From: Arcobacter sp. LC1
GTDB lineage: Bacteria; Campylobacterota; Campylobacteria; Campylobacterales; Arcobacteraceae
Length of the DNA: 64,000 nt
Assembly: GCA_021378565.1 (NCBI GenBank)
Contig: JAACJU010000003.1
Span: 96,789-160,788 of the forward strand
Direction: 5' to 3'
Position numbers and translations under genes: made by a program. This document shows positions 47,167-56,276 of the stretch, piece by piece. Numbering within the stretch: the first letter of the stretch is position 1; each line of letters begins with the position of its first letter. The notes under the pieces were generated by a model, which was not told the origin of the DNA, ran no database searches, and saw only the letters and a list, made by a program, of their open reading frames with translations.

Positions 47167-47191
47167 AAATAAATCCTTTTCTTTTTCTTTT

Positions 47192-47959
47192 TTATTTTAT
47201 ATTTTTCGTGATTTTTATTTTTTTATATGGATAATTTTTTGTTAAAATATTATCATTTTCGCTTGAGTAAAATGCAATAGCACCTTTTAAAGAAGTATCT
47301 AATGCAAAATCTGCTGATATTTCTGAGCACTCAAAACAAATATTTATTTTATCTTTATCCTTAATCTTAGCTAGCCTAGCAAAACTTGTCCCTGCAAAAA
47401 GAGTATTTTTTACAAAGCTTTTTGCACCTGAATAAAGCACAGTTCCATCATAAGAAAAAACCTCACAATCTTTGGCTAATGAGTTTGATTGCAATTTTAT
47501 TCCCTCAGGCAAGATTAAATCAAAAATCTTAAATTCATCAAGTTTAGCTAGCAAAGCTTTGATATTTTTTACATTTTTATGTAAAAATATATCTTTAGAA
47601 ATAAGCAAGGCTACATTTTTTTTTCTTTTATTTTTGTCTTCGCAAAGTATTTTTAAATCCTCAAATTCTTCTTCACTAATATTTGATTCAGCAGATAAAT
47701 ATCCGATATCTAAGCTAGATAAAAATGCATCAAAATCCTTCTTTAGACCAATACTAAAATAATAAAGTAAAAGCAAAATTATTGCTTCTTCGCTAGCAAT
47801 TTCATATTTTATGAAATTAATCTTGAAATTATATTTTCTTTTCAAGTCTTCGTTATCACTTGTATTTATATACACCAAATCACAGCCAAAATCTGGCTTT
47901 TTATCTATAAACATTTCTCCTAAGCTAATAAGTAAATCATAAGATTTTAAATTTTTCAT
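47192..47959 (-). CDS. Protein of unknown function upstream of mqnD
   Basis: 255 residues, no signal peptide or membrane segment. The N-terminal half is helical and acidic; the C-terminal half has FSYDGTVLYSGAKSFV, then NTLFAGTSFARLAKIKD and LKGAIAFYSSENDN, a beta-barrel-like end that recalls the C-terminal part of molybdopterin/NuoG-type proteins. That is only an impression and I do not assign it. AGGAG precedes the ATG, and mqnD starts 25 bp after its stop, so it is in the mqnD-murB operon. Confidence 0.7.
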   Translation of the reverse strand: MKNLKSYDLLISLGEMFIDKKPDFGCDLVYINTSDNEDLKRKYNFKINFIKYEIASEEAIILLLLYYFSIGLKKDFDAFLSSLDIGYLSAESNISEEEFEDLKILCEDKNKRKKNVALLISKDIFLHKNVKNIKALLAKLDEFKIFDLILPEGIKLQSNSLAKDCEVFSYDGTVLYSGAKSFVKNTLFAGTSFARLAKIKDKDKINICFECSEISADFALDTSLKGAIAFYSSENDNILTKNYPYKKIKITKNIK

Positions 47960-47978
47960 AATTCTCCTAAATTTCTAG

Positions 47979-47999
47979 TTTTGCATTTTGCATTTTGCA
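47979..47999. repeat. Three tandem copies of a 7-bp unit TTTTGCA
   Basis: Perfect copies at 47979-47985, 47986-47992 and 47993-47999, followed by TTTTTT. They lie in the 56-bp gap between the AAA ATPase stop and the next gene start, about 20 bp before that gene's ribosome site. Confidence 0.9.
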
Positions 48000-48015
48000 T
48001 TTTTTAATTTCAAGC

Positions 48016-49761
48016 CTAAAAAAAGCCCACTTTATTTTCACTATCAAACATACTTTTTTGCTCTTTTTTTATTTCTTCTATAAAATCTTTGGTGCAAAAA
48101 ATAGGCTTAATATTGTCAGCTACTGTAGCAGCTATTTTATAGGCTGTATTTTTTATAACAAGCTCAATCTGCCCCCCACTTAAATCAAAAGCACTAAGCT
48201 CTTTTAAATCAAGCTCTTTTTCTAAGGGGATTTTTTTGGGCAAAAGTATCTCCCAAAGCTTTAACCTTTCATCAAAGTTTGGCTTAGTAAATTCTATTTT
48301 ATAATTAAAACGCCTTGAAAAAGCTTTATCAATATTTTCAAGTAAGTTTGTTGTCGCTATCAAAATCCCATCAAAACGCTCAATTTGCTCTAAAAAAATA
48401 TTTTGCATTTGGTTATGCATTTTATCACTGCCACCTTGACTTTGGCTTATTCTTGAGCTTAAAAATTGGTCGGCCTCATTTAAAAGTAAAATCGGCTCAC
48501 TTTTGCTTTTTGAAACTATGTCTTTATAAGTATCAAAAATACTTCTAACATTTTTTTCACTTTGCCCTACATACATTGACAAAATCTTGGAACAATCAAA
48601 GCTAAGAACTTGCTTTTTAAGCGCTTTTGCTAGGGCTAGAGCTGTCAAGGTTTTCCCAGTTCCAGCTAATCCGTAAAAAATAATTTTTGCTTCAAGTCCA
48701 CCTTTTTTGTCTTTTATACCCCAAGCCTTGAGCCTAGCACTTACATTTTTATCAACTTGTTTTAAAAGTGCATTTAATGTGTCTTTTGTCTTTGGATTTA
48801 ACACAACATCATCAAGGCTTTTACTTGTATCAATTAGTTCAAAAATATTTTGCTCTTTGATTAGACTTTGCATTTTTACTTTTGGATTTTTGGATTTTTT
48901 CTTAGAAGGGTGAGAAATTTTATATAAAATATCATCAGGAATATAAAAATTTCTGTTTATTCCTCCAAAAGGATTTAGCATTTCATCATAATCAACCAAA
49001 GCATTTGAGACAAGTGTTGAGCTTTCTTCTAGCAAAGAACGATGCTTTATTTTTTCATAATCATCTGTGCTAATCAAATCAATCAAAGAACTCATATCAC
49101 GGATTGAGCTGTTTCCTCCTGAATATTCTTCTTTTAAAAGAGCTAAAAAAATTGTTCTTTCTTTTTCGTTTAAATCATGTTCTTTAAAAAAGCTTTCAAG
49201 AATAATCTCTTTGTCTGTTACTAAGATTTTTTCTTTTATTCTATTTTCTAGGGATACTAACTTTGTTTTTAGTCTGCTAATATTTGGTGAGTTTTTTTCA
49301 AAGTTATGCTTAGTATTATTTAGTTTTTGGGCTAAATCAATTTTAAAAAACTGATCTTGTAAGTATTCTAAGTGGTCTGAATACTTAGTCACTTCAGGCA
49401 AGGCAAAATCAAGTGAACCATCTTCTAGGAGTTTAAAATAAGATGAAGATAAAGTTAAACTGCAAGATAAAAGCTCTAGCTTTGACATTTCGCCTAGTTT
49501 AACATGACTAAAAGTGCTTTGACTTACCCAGCCTAATTCTAAAAGATTTTTGATTGTTTTTAAAGCGTCTAAATGCTCAAATTTATCTATATCGTAAAAT
49601 TCTTTTAAAATATCGAGCACCAAAAGATTGTCAGCTCCTAAAACATATTCTTTAGTCATATATTTTAAAATTTTCGCCTCAATTAAAGAGCATTTTAGTT
49701 GTAAAAAAACTTGAGTTTTTTCTAAATTTTTTACATTTAAAAATTCTAATACTTCTTTCAC
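48016..49761 (-). CDS. AAA+ family ATPase
   Basis: A 581-residue cytoplasmic protein. An N-terminal helical part of about 330 residues without a recognised domain is followed by one AAA module: Walker A YGLAGTGKT (364-371), Walker B ILLLNEAD, in which the usual Asp is Asn (N428) while the catalytic Glu (E429) stays, sensor-type ATTNLLENIDKAFSRRF, and sensor 2 region LSGGQIELV. FtsH/SpoVK-like ATPases are the nearest relatives; no protease motif is present. The target is unknown. I recall a similar gene in Campylobacter jejuni. Confidence 0.8.
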   Translation of the reverse strand: MKEVLEFLNVKNLEKTQVFLQLKCSLIEAKILKYMTKEYVLGADNLLVLDILKEFYDIDKFEHLDALKTIKNLLELGWVSQSTFSHVKLGEMSKLELLSCSLTLSSSYFKLLEDGSLDFALPEVTKYSDHLEYLQDQFFKIDLAQKLNNTKHNFEKNSPNISRLKTKLVSLENRIKEKILVTDKEIILESFFKEHDLNEKERTIFLALLKEEYSGGNSSIRDMSSLIDLISTDDYEKIKHRSLLEESSTLVSNALVDYDEMLNPFGGINRNFYIPDDILYKISHPSKKKSKNPKVKMQSLIKEQNIFELIDTSKSLDDVVLNPKTKDTLNALLKQVDKNVSARLKAWGIKDKKGGLEAKIIFYGLAGTGKTLTALALAKALKKQVLSFDCSKILSMYVGQSEKNVRSIFDTYKDIVSKSKSEPILLLNEADQFLSSRISQSQGGSDKMHNQMQNIFLEQIERFDGILIATTNLLENIDKAFSRRFNYKIEFTKPNFDERLKLWEILLPKKIPLEKELDLKELSAFDLSGGQIELVIKNTAYKIAATVADNIKPIFCTKDFIEEIKKEQKSMFDSENKVGFF

Positions 49762-49788
49762 TAAATTCCTTCGGTAGTTTTATTTTTA

Positions 49789-50184
49789 TTAGCTTTTATT
49801 GATTTTTATCAAAATTCTATTTTTTTTATCTCTAAAAATTATATTTTTTTTATTTTGTCCTAAAAGGTTAAACAAAAAATCATCCCTATAGCTAGCACTT
49901 AGATTTTGCGCGTTAAAAGCTGTGGCATTCAAGCATTTAAAAGCTGAAGTGCAAACTTTATCTTTATAAACAAAAAGTTGTAAAATGCTTTGTCCTGCTT
50001 CATAAATCTGCAAAACAACATGATTAGAATCTTTGATTATAAACCCTTTATCATAATATTTCATACTAGGGGTTTTAAATAAAATTAAAGCACCTTGCGT
50101 TGTACTTGGCAAAGATGGCGAGCAAGCAGAAAAAAAAGCTGTAATAAATACAATACAAGCAAAAATAAAAAAATTTTTGTAAAT
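49789..50184 (-). CDS. Lipoprotein with an apparent ATT start codon
   Basis: From TTG 50112 the frame encodes 107 residues, but in-frame codons upstream spell a lipoprotein signal: IYKNFFIFACIVFITAFFSAC, ending in an FSAC lipobox. Between this and the in-frame stop at 50211-50209 there is no ATG, GTG or TTG. AAGGAG (50195-50190) lies five bases before ATT at 50184-50182, so translation probably starts there, giving 131 residues. The mature protein is a small beta-rich domain (KGFIIKDSNHVVLQIYEAGQ) of unknown function, anchored to the envelope by lipid. The AAA ATPase gene follows 27 bp downstream. Confidence 0.65.
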   Translation of the reverse strand: MYKNFFIFACIVFITAFFSACSPSLPSTTQGALILFKTPSMKYYDKGFIIKDSNHVVLQIYEAGQSILQLFVYKDKVCTSAFKCLNATAFNAQNLSASYRDDFLFNLLGQNKKNIIFRDKKNRILIKINKS

Positions 50185-50246
50185 AATGACTCCTTTATTA
50201 AAGAGTGATTATACTATAAACTTGAGAGAATATTGCTAATTTCATA

Positions 50247-50278
50247 TTTCCAAAGTGCTTTTGTGAGCTTTTTGGAAA
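50247..50278. other. Stem-loop in the divergent spacer before lpxB
   Basis: TTTCCAAA (50247-50254) pairs with TTTGGAAA (50271-50278); inside, GCTT pairs with GAGC around TTGT. Together they form a 12-bp stem with a small internal loop. It lies between divergent genes, so it could be a protein-binding site or a 5' leader element. Confidence 0.55.
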
Positions 50279-50337
50279 AGCAATCTTAGGAAATCTAGTA
50301 TTTTAAATAATAATTTTGATTTTCTAGCATTTTCTAA

Positions 50338-50415
50338 TATAATGTTAAATATTTTAAGCTAAAATATAATATTAGTAATATTATAAACTTAGACTATTAT
50401 TTTAAAAGGCACAAA
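50338..50415 (+). promoter_or_regulatory. lpxB promoter candidates
   Basis: Two consensus TATAAT hexamers occur at 50338-50343 and 50365-50370, both at workable distances from the GTG start at 50416. The ribosome site is weak (AAGGC seven bases upstream). Confidence 0.45.
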
Positions 50416-51465
50416 GTGAAATTGTTAGTATCAGCACTCGAATTTTCCTCAAATCTACACTTAGGTGAGCTTAAAAAACACCTAGGTGATGAAGTAGAAT
50501 TTGTAGGAATCTTTGCAAAACATCTTGGCAAACCAAAGCATGATTTAAAAGAATTGGCTATTATGGGAATAGTTGACGCTTTTAAAAAATTGCCTTTCTT
50601 CTTAAAACTTAAAAATGAAATGCTTGAACTTGCAAAAGATTGTGATAAGGTGCTTTTACTTGATGCCTCAGGCTTTAATCTTCCCCTTGCAAAGGCTATA
50701 AAAAAAGCGTATCCAAATAAAGAGATTATTTATTATATTTTGCCTCAAGTTTGGGTATGGAAAAAATACAGAGTTTTTAAAATGCAGAGATATTGTGATA
50801 AATTATGCTCAATTATCCCTTTTGAAAAAGATTTATATCCAAATCCAAAAAGAGTGGATTTTGTAGGGCATCCTCTTTTAGATGAAATTTCAGAATTTAA
50901 AAAAGAATATAAAAAAACCAAAAGATTAGTTTTTATGCCAGGAAGTAGAAAAAATGAAATTATTAGGCTAATGCCTTTATTTAAAGAACTTTGCAAAAAA
51001 GATGAAGTGAAAGATTATAAACATATTTTGATAATCCCTAAAAATTTTGCAAAAAATAAAATCGATGAACTTTATGGAAATATTGATGATTTTGAAGTAC
51101 AAAATGATGCAAACAAAGAGCTTATAAAGGCTGATTTTGCTTTTATCTGCTCAGGAACTGCGACTTTAGAGGCTGCTTTGATTGGAACTGCTTTTGTATT
51201 GGTTTATATGACAAAAGCACTTGATTTTTTCATAGCTAGGAAAATTGTTCGTGTGCCTTACGTCGGACTTGCAAACATTTTTTTTGAAAAAATGGGCTTG
51301 GGGGCTATGCATGAAGAACTTTTACAAAATAGAGTTAGTATTGAAAATATGCTTTATGCCTTTAAAGCAGTAAATAAAGAGCGTTTTATAGAAAACTCGA
51401 AAAAGTTAAGAGCTTATTTAGTAGGTGGAAGTTCAAAAAAAGTTAAAGAACTAATCTTAAAATAA
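50416..51465 (+). CDS. lpxB: Lipid-A-disaccharide synthase
   Basis: A 349-residue GT19 glycosyltransferase that joins UDP-diacylglucosamine and lipid X. The start SALEFSSNLHLGEL corresponds to the usual SGExSGD block in its Campylobacter form. YYILPQVWVWKKYR, PFEKDLYP, VDFVGHPLLDE, VFMPGSRKNEI and CSGTATLEAALIGTAFVLVY are all recognisable. The start is GTG. It begins the plus-strand run lpxB-fabZ-lpxA-clpX-mreB-mreC. Confidence 0.95.
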   Translation: MKLLVSALEFSSNLHLGELKKHLGDEVEFVGIFAKHLGKPKHDLKELAIMGIVDAFKKLPFFLKLKNEMLELAKDCDKVLLLDASGFNLPLAKAIKKAYPNKEIIYYILPQVWVWKKYRVFKMQRYCDKLCSIIPFEKDLYPNPKRVDFVGHPLLDEISEFKKEYKKTKRLVFMPGSRKNEIIRLMPLFKELCKKDEVKDYKHILIIPKNFAKNKIDELYGNIDDFEVQNDANKELIKADFAFICSGTATLEAALIGTAFVLVYMTKALDFFIARKIVRVPYVGLANIFFEKMGLGAMHEELLQNRVSIENMLYAFKAVNKERFIENSKKLRAYLVGGSSKKVKELILK

Positions 51466-51514
51466 TATAAGATTGGGTAAAATAATCAACTTTAAATTAG
51501 TTTTAGGAAAGTAA

Positions 51515-51958
51515 ATGTTAGATATCTTAGAAATACAAAAATTATTACCTCACAGGTATCCTCTTTTATTGGTTGATAGAGTGACAGAAATGGAGCTAGG
51601 TAAAAGTATTGTAGCTTATAAAAATATTTCTATAAGTGAACCTGCTTTTATGGGGCATTTTCCTGGTCATCCTATTTATCCAGGAGTTATGATTTTGGAA
51701 GGTTTAGCCCAAGCTGGTGGAATATTAGCTTCTAAAAGCTCAAAGCTTAGCAAAGAAGAGCTAGCTTCTAAAGTAATCTATTTTATGAGTATTGATAAAG
51801 CAAAGTTTAGAGCTCCTGTGAAACCTGGAGATCAACTTGTGTATAAGGTAGAAGTTGATAGAATAAAAGGTGCTGTTATTGCGCTTATTACTAAAGCTTA
51901 TGTTGATGACAAGCTCTGTGCACAAGCAGAAATGAAAGCTATGATGGTGGATATATAA
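51515..51958 (+). CDS. fabZ: 3-hydroxyacyl-[acyl-carrier-protein] dehydratase FabZ
   Basis: A 147-residue hot-dog-fold enzyme of fatty acid elongation. LLPHRYPLLLVDRV is the usual start, and GHFPGHPIYPGVMILEGLAQ carries the catalytic His and Glu. AGGAAAGTAA precedes the ATG. It competes with LpxA for hydroxyacyl-ACP and is encoded 5 bp upstream of lpxA, as in many bacteria. Confidence 0.97.
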   Translation: MLDILEIQKLLPHRYPLLLVDRVTEMELGKSIVAYKNISISEPAFMGHFPGHPIYPGVMILEGLAQAGGILASKSSKLSKEELASKVIYFMSIDKAKFRAPVKPGDQLVYKVEVDRIKGAVIALITKAYVDDKLCAQAEMKAMMVDI

Positions 51959-51963
51959 AAAAT

Positions 51964-52767
51964 ATGAAAACAAACAATAAAATCCACCCAAGTGCAATTA
52001 TTGAAGATGGAGTAATCCTAGGGAATAATATCAATATTGATGCTTACGCTATTATTAAAAATGGCGTCAAAATAGGTGATAATACTTCTATTGGGGCATA
52101 TTCATTAATTCAAGGAAATACTACAATCGGCAAAAATAATGAAATATTTTCTCATACAAGTATAGGTTCGATTCCACAAGATTTGAAATATGCTGGTGAA
52201 GATGTTAAGCTTATTATTGGAGATTTTAATAAAATAAGAGAATTTACTCTTTTAAATCCAGGTACGGAAGAAGGTGGTGGCAAAACAATCATAGGCTCAA
52301 AAAATTTGCTTATGGGGTATGTACATGTTGCTCATGATGTTATTATAGGAGACTCTTGTATATTTGCAAATGCAGCGACTTTAGCAGGGCATATAACCTG
52401 TGGTGATTATGTTGTAGTTGGTGGTTTAACTCCTATACATCAGTTTTGTAGTGTTGGAAGTCATGCTATGATTGCAGGGGCTTCAGCACTTGCTCAAGAT
52501 GTGCCACCTTTTTGCTTAGCTGAAGGAAATAGAGCAAAACTTCGAGGTTTAAACTTAAATGGATTAAGAAGAAGATTTAAGAATAAAGAAGATATAAGTT
52601 TACTAAAAAAAGCCTATAAGCAACTTTTTATAAGTTCACAATGTTTGCAAGATACTGCGCATGAATTAAAGCAGACAAGTGAAAATGCTTTAGTGCTTGA
52701 GCTAGTAGAATTTGTTTTGAATACAAAAAGAGGCATACCTCTTAAACAAAAAACTTTGGAGAAATAA
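51964..52767 (+). CDS. lpxA: UDP-N-acetylglucosamine O-acyltransferase
   Basis: A 267-residue left-handed beta-helix acyltransferase that starts lipid A synthesis. Hexapeptide repeats run from residue 3 to about 190; [19 protein letters not shown] contains the catalytic histidine region; [18 protein letters not shown] is the typical C-terminal turn. It uses UDP-GlcNAc from GlmU. clpX follows immediately (2 bp gap). Confidence 0.97.
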   Translation: MKTNNKIHPSAIIEDGVILGNNINIDAYAIIKNGVKIGDNTSIGAYSLIQGNTTIGKNNEIFSHTSIGSIPQDLKYAGEDVKLIIGDFNKIREFTLLNPGTEEGGGKTIIGSKNLLMGYVHVAHDVIIGDSCIFANAATLAGHITCGDYVVVGGLTPIHQFCSVGSHAMIAGASALAQDVPPFCLAEGNRAKLRGLNLNGLRRRFKNKEDISLLKKAYKQLFISSQCLQDTAHELKQTSENALVLELVEFVLNTKRGIPLKQKTLEK

Positions 52768-52769
52768 TT

Positions 52770-53975
52770 TTGGCAAATAAACAAATTTGTGATTTTTGTG
52801 AACAAGAAGAAACTAAAATCAATCCTGTTATTTCAGGAGATAATGCAACAATTTGTAAAAACTGCATAGAAGCAGCTTATAATATCATACAATCAGATTA
52901 TAAACTAGAAAATGAAAAACTTACAAAAAATAAAAAAAGTAAATTTCCAACACCTGAAGAATTAAAAAAATTGATTGATGGTTATGTAGTAGGTCAGCAT
53001 AAGGCAAAAAAAGTCCTTTGTGTGGCAGTTTACAATCACTATAAAAGAATTTTTAAAAATGATTCAAGTGATGATACGGAACTTAGTAAATCAAATGTGC
53101 TTTTTATAGGTCCAACTGGGAGTGGGAAGACTTTACTTGCTCAAACAATTTCAAAATATCTTGATGTTCCTTTGGCAATTGCTGACGCAACAAGCCTAAC
53201 AGAAGCTGGATATGTCGGTGATGATGTTGAAAATGTTGTAACTAGGCTATTAAATGCAGCAGATGGTGACATAAAAAAGGCTGAACAAGGTATAATATTT
53301 ATAGATGAAATAGATAAAATAGCTAGAATGAGTGAAAATAGAAGTATTACTCGTGATGTTAGTGGAGAAGGAGTTCAACAAGCTTTACTTAAAATAATCG
53401 AAGGAAGCTTGGTAAATGTCCCTCCAAAGGGTGGTAGAAAGCACCCTGGTCAAGATTTGGTTCAGATTGATACTTCAAATATTTTATTTATTTGTGGAGG
53501 TGCTTTTGATGGTTTAGAAGACATTATTAGGTTAAGAATGGGAGCAAATGTTCTTGGGTTTAATCATAGTAAAAAAAATACCCTAAGTGGTGAGCTAAGT
53601 AGTTTTGTAGAACCAGATGACTTAGTAAAATATGGGCTAATTCCTGAACTTGTAGGAAGGCTTCATATGACAGGTATTTTAAATGAAATTACCCTTGATG
53701 ATATGATTCATATTCTAAGTGAGCCAAAAAATGCATTAATCAAGCAGTATAAGAAACTCTTTACTATTGATGATGTAGACTTAGAATTTGATAAAGATGC
53801 CTTAAAAGAAGTGGCGCAACTTGCAATCAAACGAAAAACAGGCGCTAGAGGGCTACGCTCAATCTTAGAAGAGTCTATGCTTGATATTATGTTTAAGCTA
53901 CCAAGTTACAAAAAGAAGACGATGACAATTACCAAAGAAGTAATAAACAACAAAGCAAAACCAAAAATAGCATAA
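52770..53975 (+). CDS. clpX: ATP-dependent Clp protease ATP-binding subunit ClpX
   Basis: A 401-residue AAA+ unfoldase. The N-terminal zinc-binding domain has C-x2-C (CDFC) and CKNC. Walker A is GPTGSGKT, the pore loop is GYVGDD, Walker B is [12 protein letters not shown], the RKH loop is present as GRKHPG, and sensor 2 is [11 protein letters not shown]. The start is TTG at 52770, set by the family N-terminus and the two-base gap after lpxA. The ClpP-binding IGF-type loop reads LGF (ANVLGFNHS). Confidence 0.97.
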   Translation: MANKQICDFCEQEETKINPVISGDNATICKNCIEAAYNIIQSDYKLENEKLTKNKKSKFPTPEELKKLIDGYVVGQHKAKKVLCVAVYNHYKRIFKNDSSDDTELSKSNVLFIGPTGSGKTLLAQTISKYLDVPLAIADATSLTEAGYVGDDVENVVTRLLNAADGDIKKAEQGIIFIDEIDKIARMSENRSITRDVSGEGVQQALLKIIEGSLVNVPPKGGRKHPGQDLVQIDTSNILFICGGAFDGLEDIIRLRMGANVLGFNHSKKNTLSGELSSFVEPDDLVKYGLIPELVGRLHMTGILNEITLDDMIHILSEPKNALIKQYKKLFTIDDVDLEFDKDALKEVAQLAIKRKTGARGLRSILEESMLDIMFKLPSYKKKTMTITKEVINNKAKPKIA

Positions 53976-53992
53976 AAGGACAAGGACAAAAA

Positions 53993-55024
53993 ATGATTTT
54001 AGATAAGTTTATAGGATTTTTTTCTAGCGATATGGCGATTGACTTAGGAACAGCAAATACGATTGTTTCGGTAAAAAATAAGGGTATTATCATAAATGAA
54101 CCCTCTGTTGTTGCCGTTCAAAATGATAGGTTTGGAAAAGATAGGATTCTAGCCGTTGGCGAAGAAGCAAAAAAAATGATAGGGAAAACTCCTTTAAATA
54201 TTCATGCAGTTAGACCTATGAAAGATGGAGTAATCGCTGATTTTGAAATGACTGAGCGAATGATTAGATATTTTATTGAAAAAGCACATAAAAGAAAATC
54301 TTTTATAAGACCTAGAATATTTATTTGTATTCCTCATGGAATTACACAAGTTGAACGAAAAGCTGTTAAAGAATCTGCGATTAGTGCAGGAGCTAGAGAA
54401 GTATTTTTGGTTGAAGAGCCTATGGCAGCTGCTATTGGCGCTGGTATTCCAGTATCTGATCCTGATGGTTATATTGTTGTAGATATTGGTGGTGGAACTA
54501 CTGAAATTGGAGCTACATCTTTAGGTGGACTAGTTTTGAGTAAATCTATTAAAGTAGCTGGAGATAGATTTGATAAAGCTATCATTGATTATATTAGACA
54601 AAATTATAATCTTTATATCGGAGAACGAACTGCTGAAACTATTAAAATAGAAATAGGAACAGCTACAAGACTTGATAGAGAACTTAAAATCAAGGTAAAA
54701 GGGAGAGATAACTCAGGCCTACTTTCTACTGTAGAATTAGGAAGTGAAGGAGTTAGAGCTGCGATTAGAGAACCTTTAAGAGAAATAGTTACAGCTATAA
54801 GAAATGTTTTAGAGGATATGCCACCTGATTTAGCTGGAGATATTGTTGACAATGGAATAGTTTTGACAGGCGGTGGAGCACTTATAAGAGGTCTTGATAA
54901 ATATTTAACTGATATTATAAGACTTCCCGTAAAAATAGCAGATGAGCCTTTGCTTGCAGTTGCATATGGAACTTCAAAAGTACTTGATGAGGATTCTTTA
55001 CTAAAAATTATATCGAATGAATAA
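53993..55024 (+). CDS. mreB: Rod-shape determining protein MreB
   Basis: A 343-residue actin-like filament protein that guides lateral wall synthesis. IDLGTANT is phosphate loop 1, VVDIGGGTTEIGATS is phosphate loop 2, and VLTGGGALIRGLDKYL is the adenosine motif. It is downstream of clpX (17 bp) and overlaps mreC by 8 bp, so MreB and MreC are co-translated. Confidence 0.97.
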   Translation: MILDKFIGFFSSDMAIDLGTANTIVSVKNKGIIINEPSVVAVQNDRFGKDRILAVGEEAKKMIGKTPLNIHAVRPMKDGVIADFEMTERMIRYFIEKAHKRKSFIRPRIFICIPHGITQVERKAVKESAISAGAREVFLVEEPMAAAIGAGIPVSDPDGYIVVDIGGGTTEIGATSLGGLVLSKSIKVAGDRFDKAIIDYIRQNYNLYIGERTAETIKIEIGTATRLDRELKIKVKGRDNSGLLSTVELGSEGVRAAIREPLREIVTAIRNVLEDMPPDLAGDIVDNGIVLTGGGALIRGLDKYLTDIIRLPVKIADEPLLAVAYGTSKVLDEDSLLKIISNE

Positions 55025-56003
55025 ACTCTTTTTTACAATAGCTTTAATAGTGGGTATATCTTTATACCTGTTTAAAGCTGATGTTAAAATAAGCTCAGGA
55101 CTCACCTTTCTTGATAGCTTAAAATCATTTTATCTTCAAGGTGTTACTTCTTTGGCCGAAGATAAAAGAAAATATTTTTTTGATATAAAAGAAATTCAAA
55201 AACTAAAAAAAGAAAATATCGCATTAGGTCAATATAAAATTAATTTTTATGAAGCAAAAGCTTATGTCAAGGCCATAAAAAGAGCTCACGCAAGTATACA
55301 TAATCTACAATTTTCAAAACTACCTTTAGTTGCAGTATTATCTTATCAAAATTTAAGAAGTCCTACTAGAGTAATTTTAGACAAAAAACTTGAAGATGGA
55401 AAAATTTATGGACTAATAGAGGGAAATAGTGTAGCTGGGATTGCGCTTAGAGAAAATGGTCAAAATATTGGTTTTTTAAATGGAGATGAAAGATGCAATT
55501 ATACAATCTTGATAGGAAAAGAAGAAGCTACGGGAATAATAAGTAATCAAGAAAATTCTGACATTTTAAAAGCTAATTATATACCTTTGACTTATGACCT
55601 TTCTATTGGAGACGAAGTTGTCACAGCTGGAATGGGTAAAGTCTTTTTTAGAGGGCTAAAAGTCGGACGAGTAATTGCGATTGATGTAAAAGAAGATATG
55701 CAAGAAGCATTTATTAAGCCCTTTGCAGATACTAAAAATAATAGATTTTATAGACTTTATGATTATGCAAAAAAACACGATTATAAAGAAAATTATGAAG
55801 TAGGAAATAATGACTCAAACAATACTAAGCAAAATATTTTAGCAACAAATACAATAGAGAGAAATTACCATAAAAAAAATATAACTCATAAATCATCAAT
55901 AAAAAAAAGTAATAAAGAGAAAAATAAAGAAACTATTAAAGAATTAAAAAATATAACCAAAAATGAATCATATAAAAAAACAGAAGATACTCAAGAAAAA
56001 TAA
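55017..56003 (+). CDS. mreC: Rod-shape determining protein MreC
   Basis: A 328-residue periplasmic scaffold that connects MreB to wall synthases. One N-terminal membrane anchor (about 2-19) is followed by a short coiled coil and the MreC beta domain (LPLVAVLSYQNLRSPTRVILDK, then GDEVVTAGMGKVFFRGLKVG). The last 60 residues are Asn/Lys-rich low complexity (HKSSIKKSNKEKNKETIKE). No mreD follows; the next 450 bp are non-coding. Confidence 0.92.
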   Translation: MNKLFFTIALIVGISLYLFKADVKISSGLTFLDSLKSFYLQGVTSLAEDKRKYFFDIKEIQKLKKENIALGQYKINFYEAKAYVKAIKRAHASIHNLQFSKLPLVAVLSYQNLRSPTRVILDKKLEDGKIYGLIEGNSVAGIALRENGQNIGFLNGDERCNYTILIGKEEATGIISNQENSDILKANYIPLTYDLSIGDEVVTAGMGKVFFRGLKVGRVIAIDVKEDMQEAFIKPFADTKNNRFYRLYDYAKKHDYKENYEVGNNDSNNTKQNILATNTIERNYHKKNITHKSSIKKSNKEKNKETIKELKNITKNESYKKTEDTQEK

Positions 56004-56061
56004 AATAAATAAACCCCAATAAATTAAGAATAATTCCATTTAATATAATTAGATTAAAGAA

Positions 56062-56193
56062 TTATCCCCAAAAAGCATAAATAATCAAAATCTTAAAATT
56101 GTTATGTATTTACGTGTGGATGGAGGTTGGATTCTATCTTAAGATAAATCTTAGATTATCCAAGTTGCTCCATTTCATTAGTACTTATCCACA
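56062..56193. other. Cluster of DnaA-box-like nonamers
   Basis: TTATCCCCA (56062-56070, one mismatch to TTATCCACA), TGTGGATGG (56115-56123, reverse orientation, two mismatches), TTATCCAAG (56156-56164, two mismatches) and a perfect TTATCCACA (56185-56193). An extremely A/T-rich stretch follows at about 56300-56454. Converging gene orientation and the absence of dnaA make a primary origin unlikely; a DnaA-titrating or regulatory site is possible. Confidence 0.35.
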
Positions 56194-56276
56194 CTCGTGA
56201 TTCCAAGCAGAGGTTTAGCACAAAACAATAACTCTAAAGAAATATTGCCTCTGTGCTAGGCTTGATTTGAAACAAA
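56099..56276. ncRNA. Candidate structured non-coding RNA in the mreC-ogt spacer
   Basis: Domain 1: GTGTGGA (56114-56120) with TCCACAC (56188-56194), inside it TGGAG (56121-56125) with CTCCA (56168-56172) and TTGGAT (56127-56132) with ATCCAA (56158-56163). Domain 2: CAAGC (56204-56208) with GCTTG (56260-56264) and TAGCAC (56216-56221) with GTGCTA (56253-56258); alternatively CAGAGG (56208-56213) with CCTCTG (56248-56253). TTGTT and AACAA can close the whole unit at about 180 bases, which is about the length of 6S RNA, though I recognise no 6S motif. TATAAT boxes exist on both strands (56044-56049 plus; 56318-56313 minus), so the strand is open. The rest of 56004-56454 holds nothing else. Confidence 0.45.

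Noticed and set aside
56099..56276. tmRNA, RNase P RNA or SRP RNA
   Set aside because: None of their core signatures (tRNA-like ends, GAGGAAAGTC, GGAAGCAGCC) is present on either strand.
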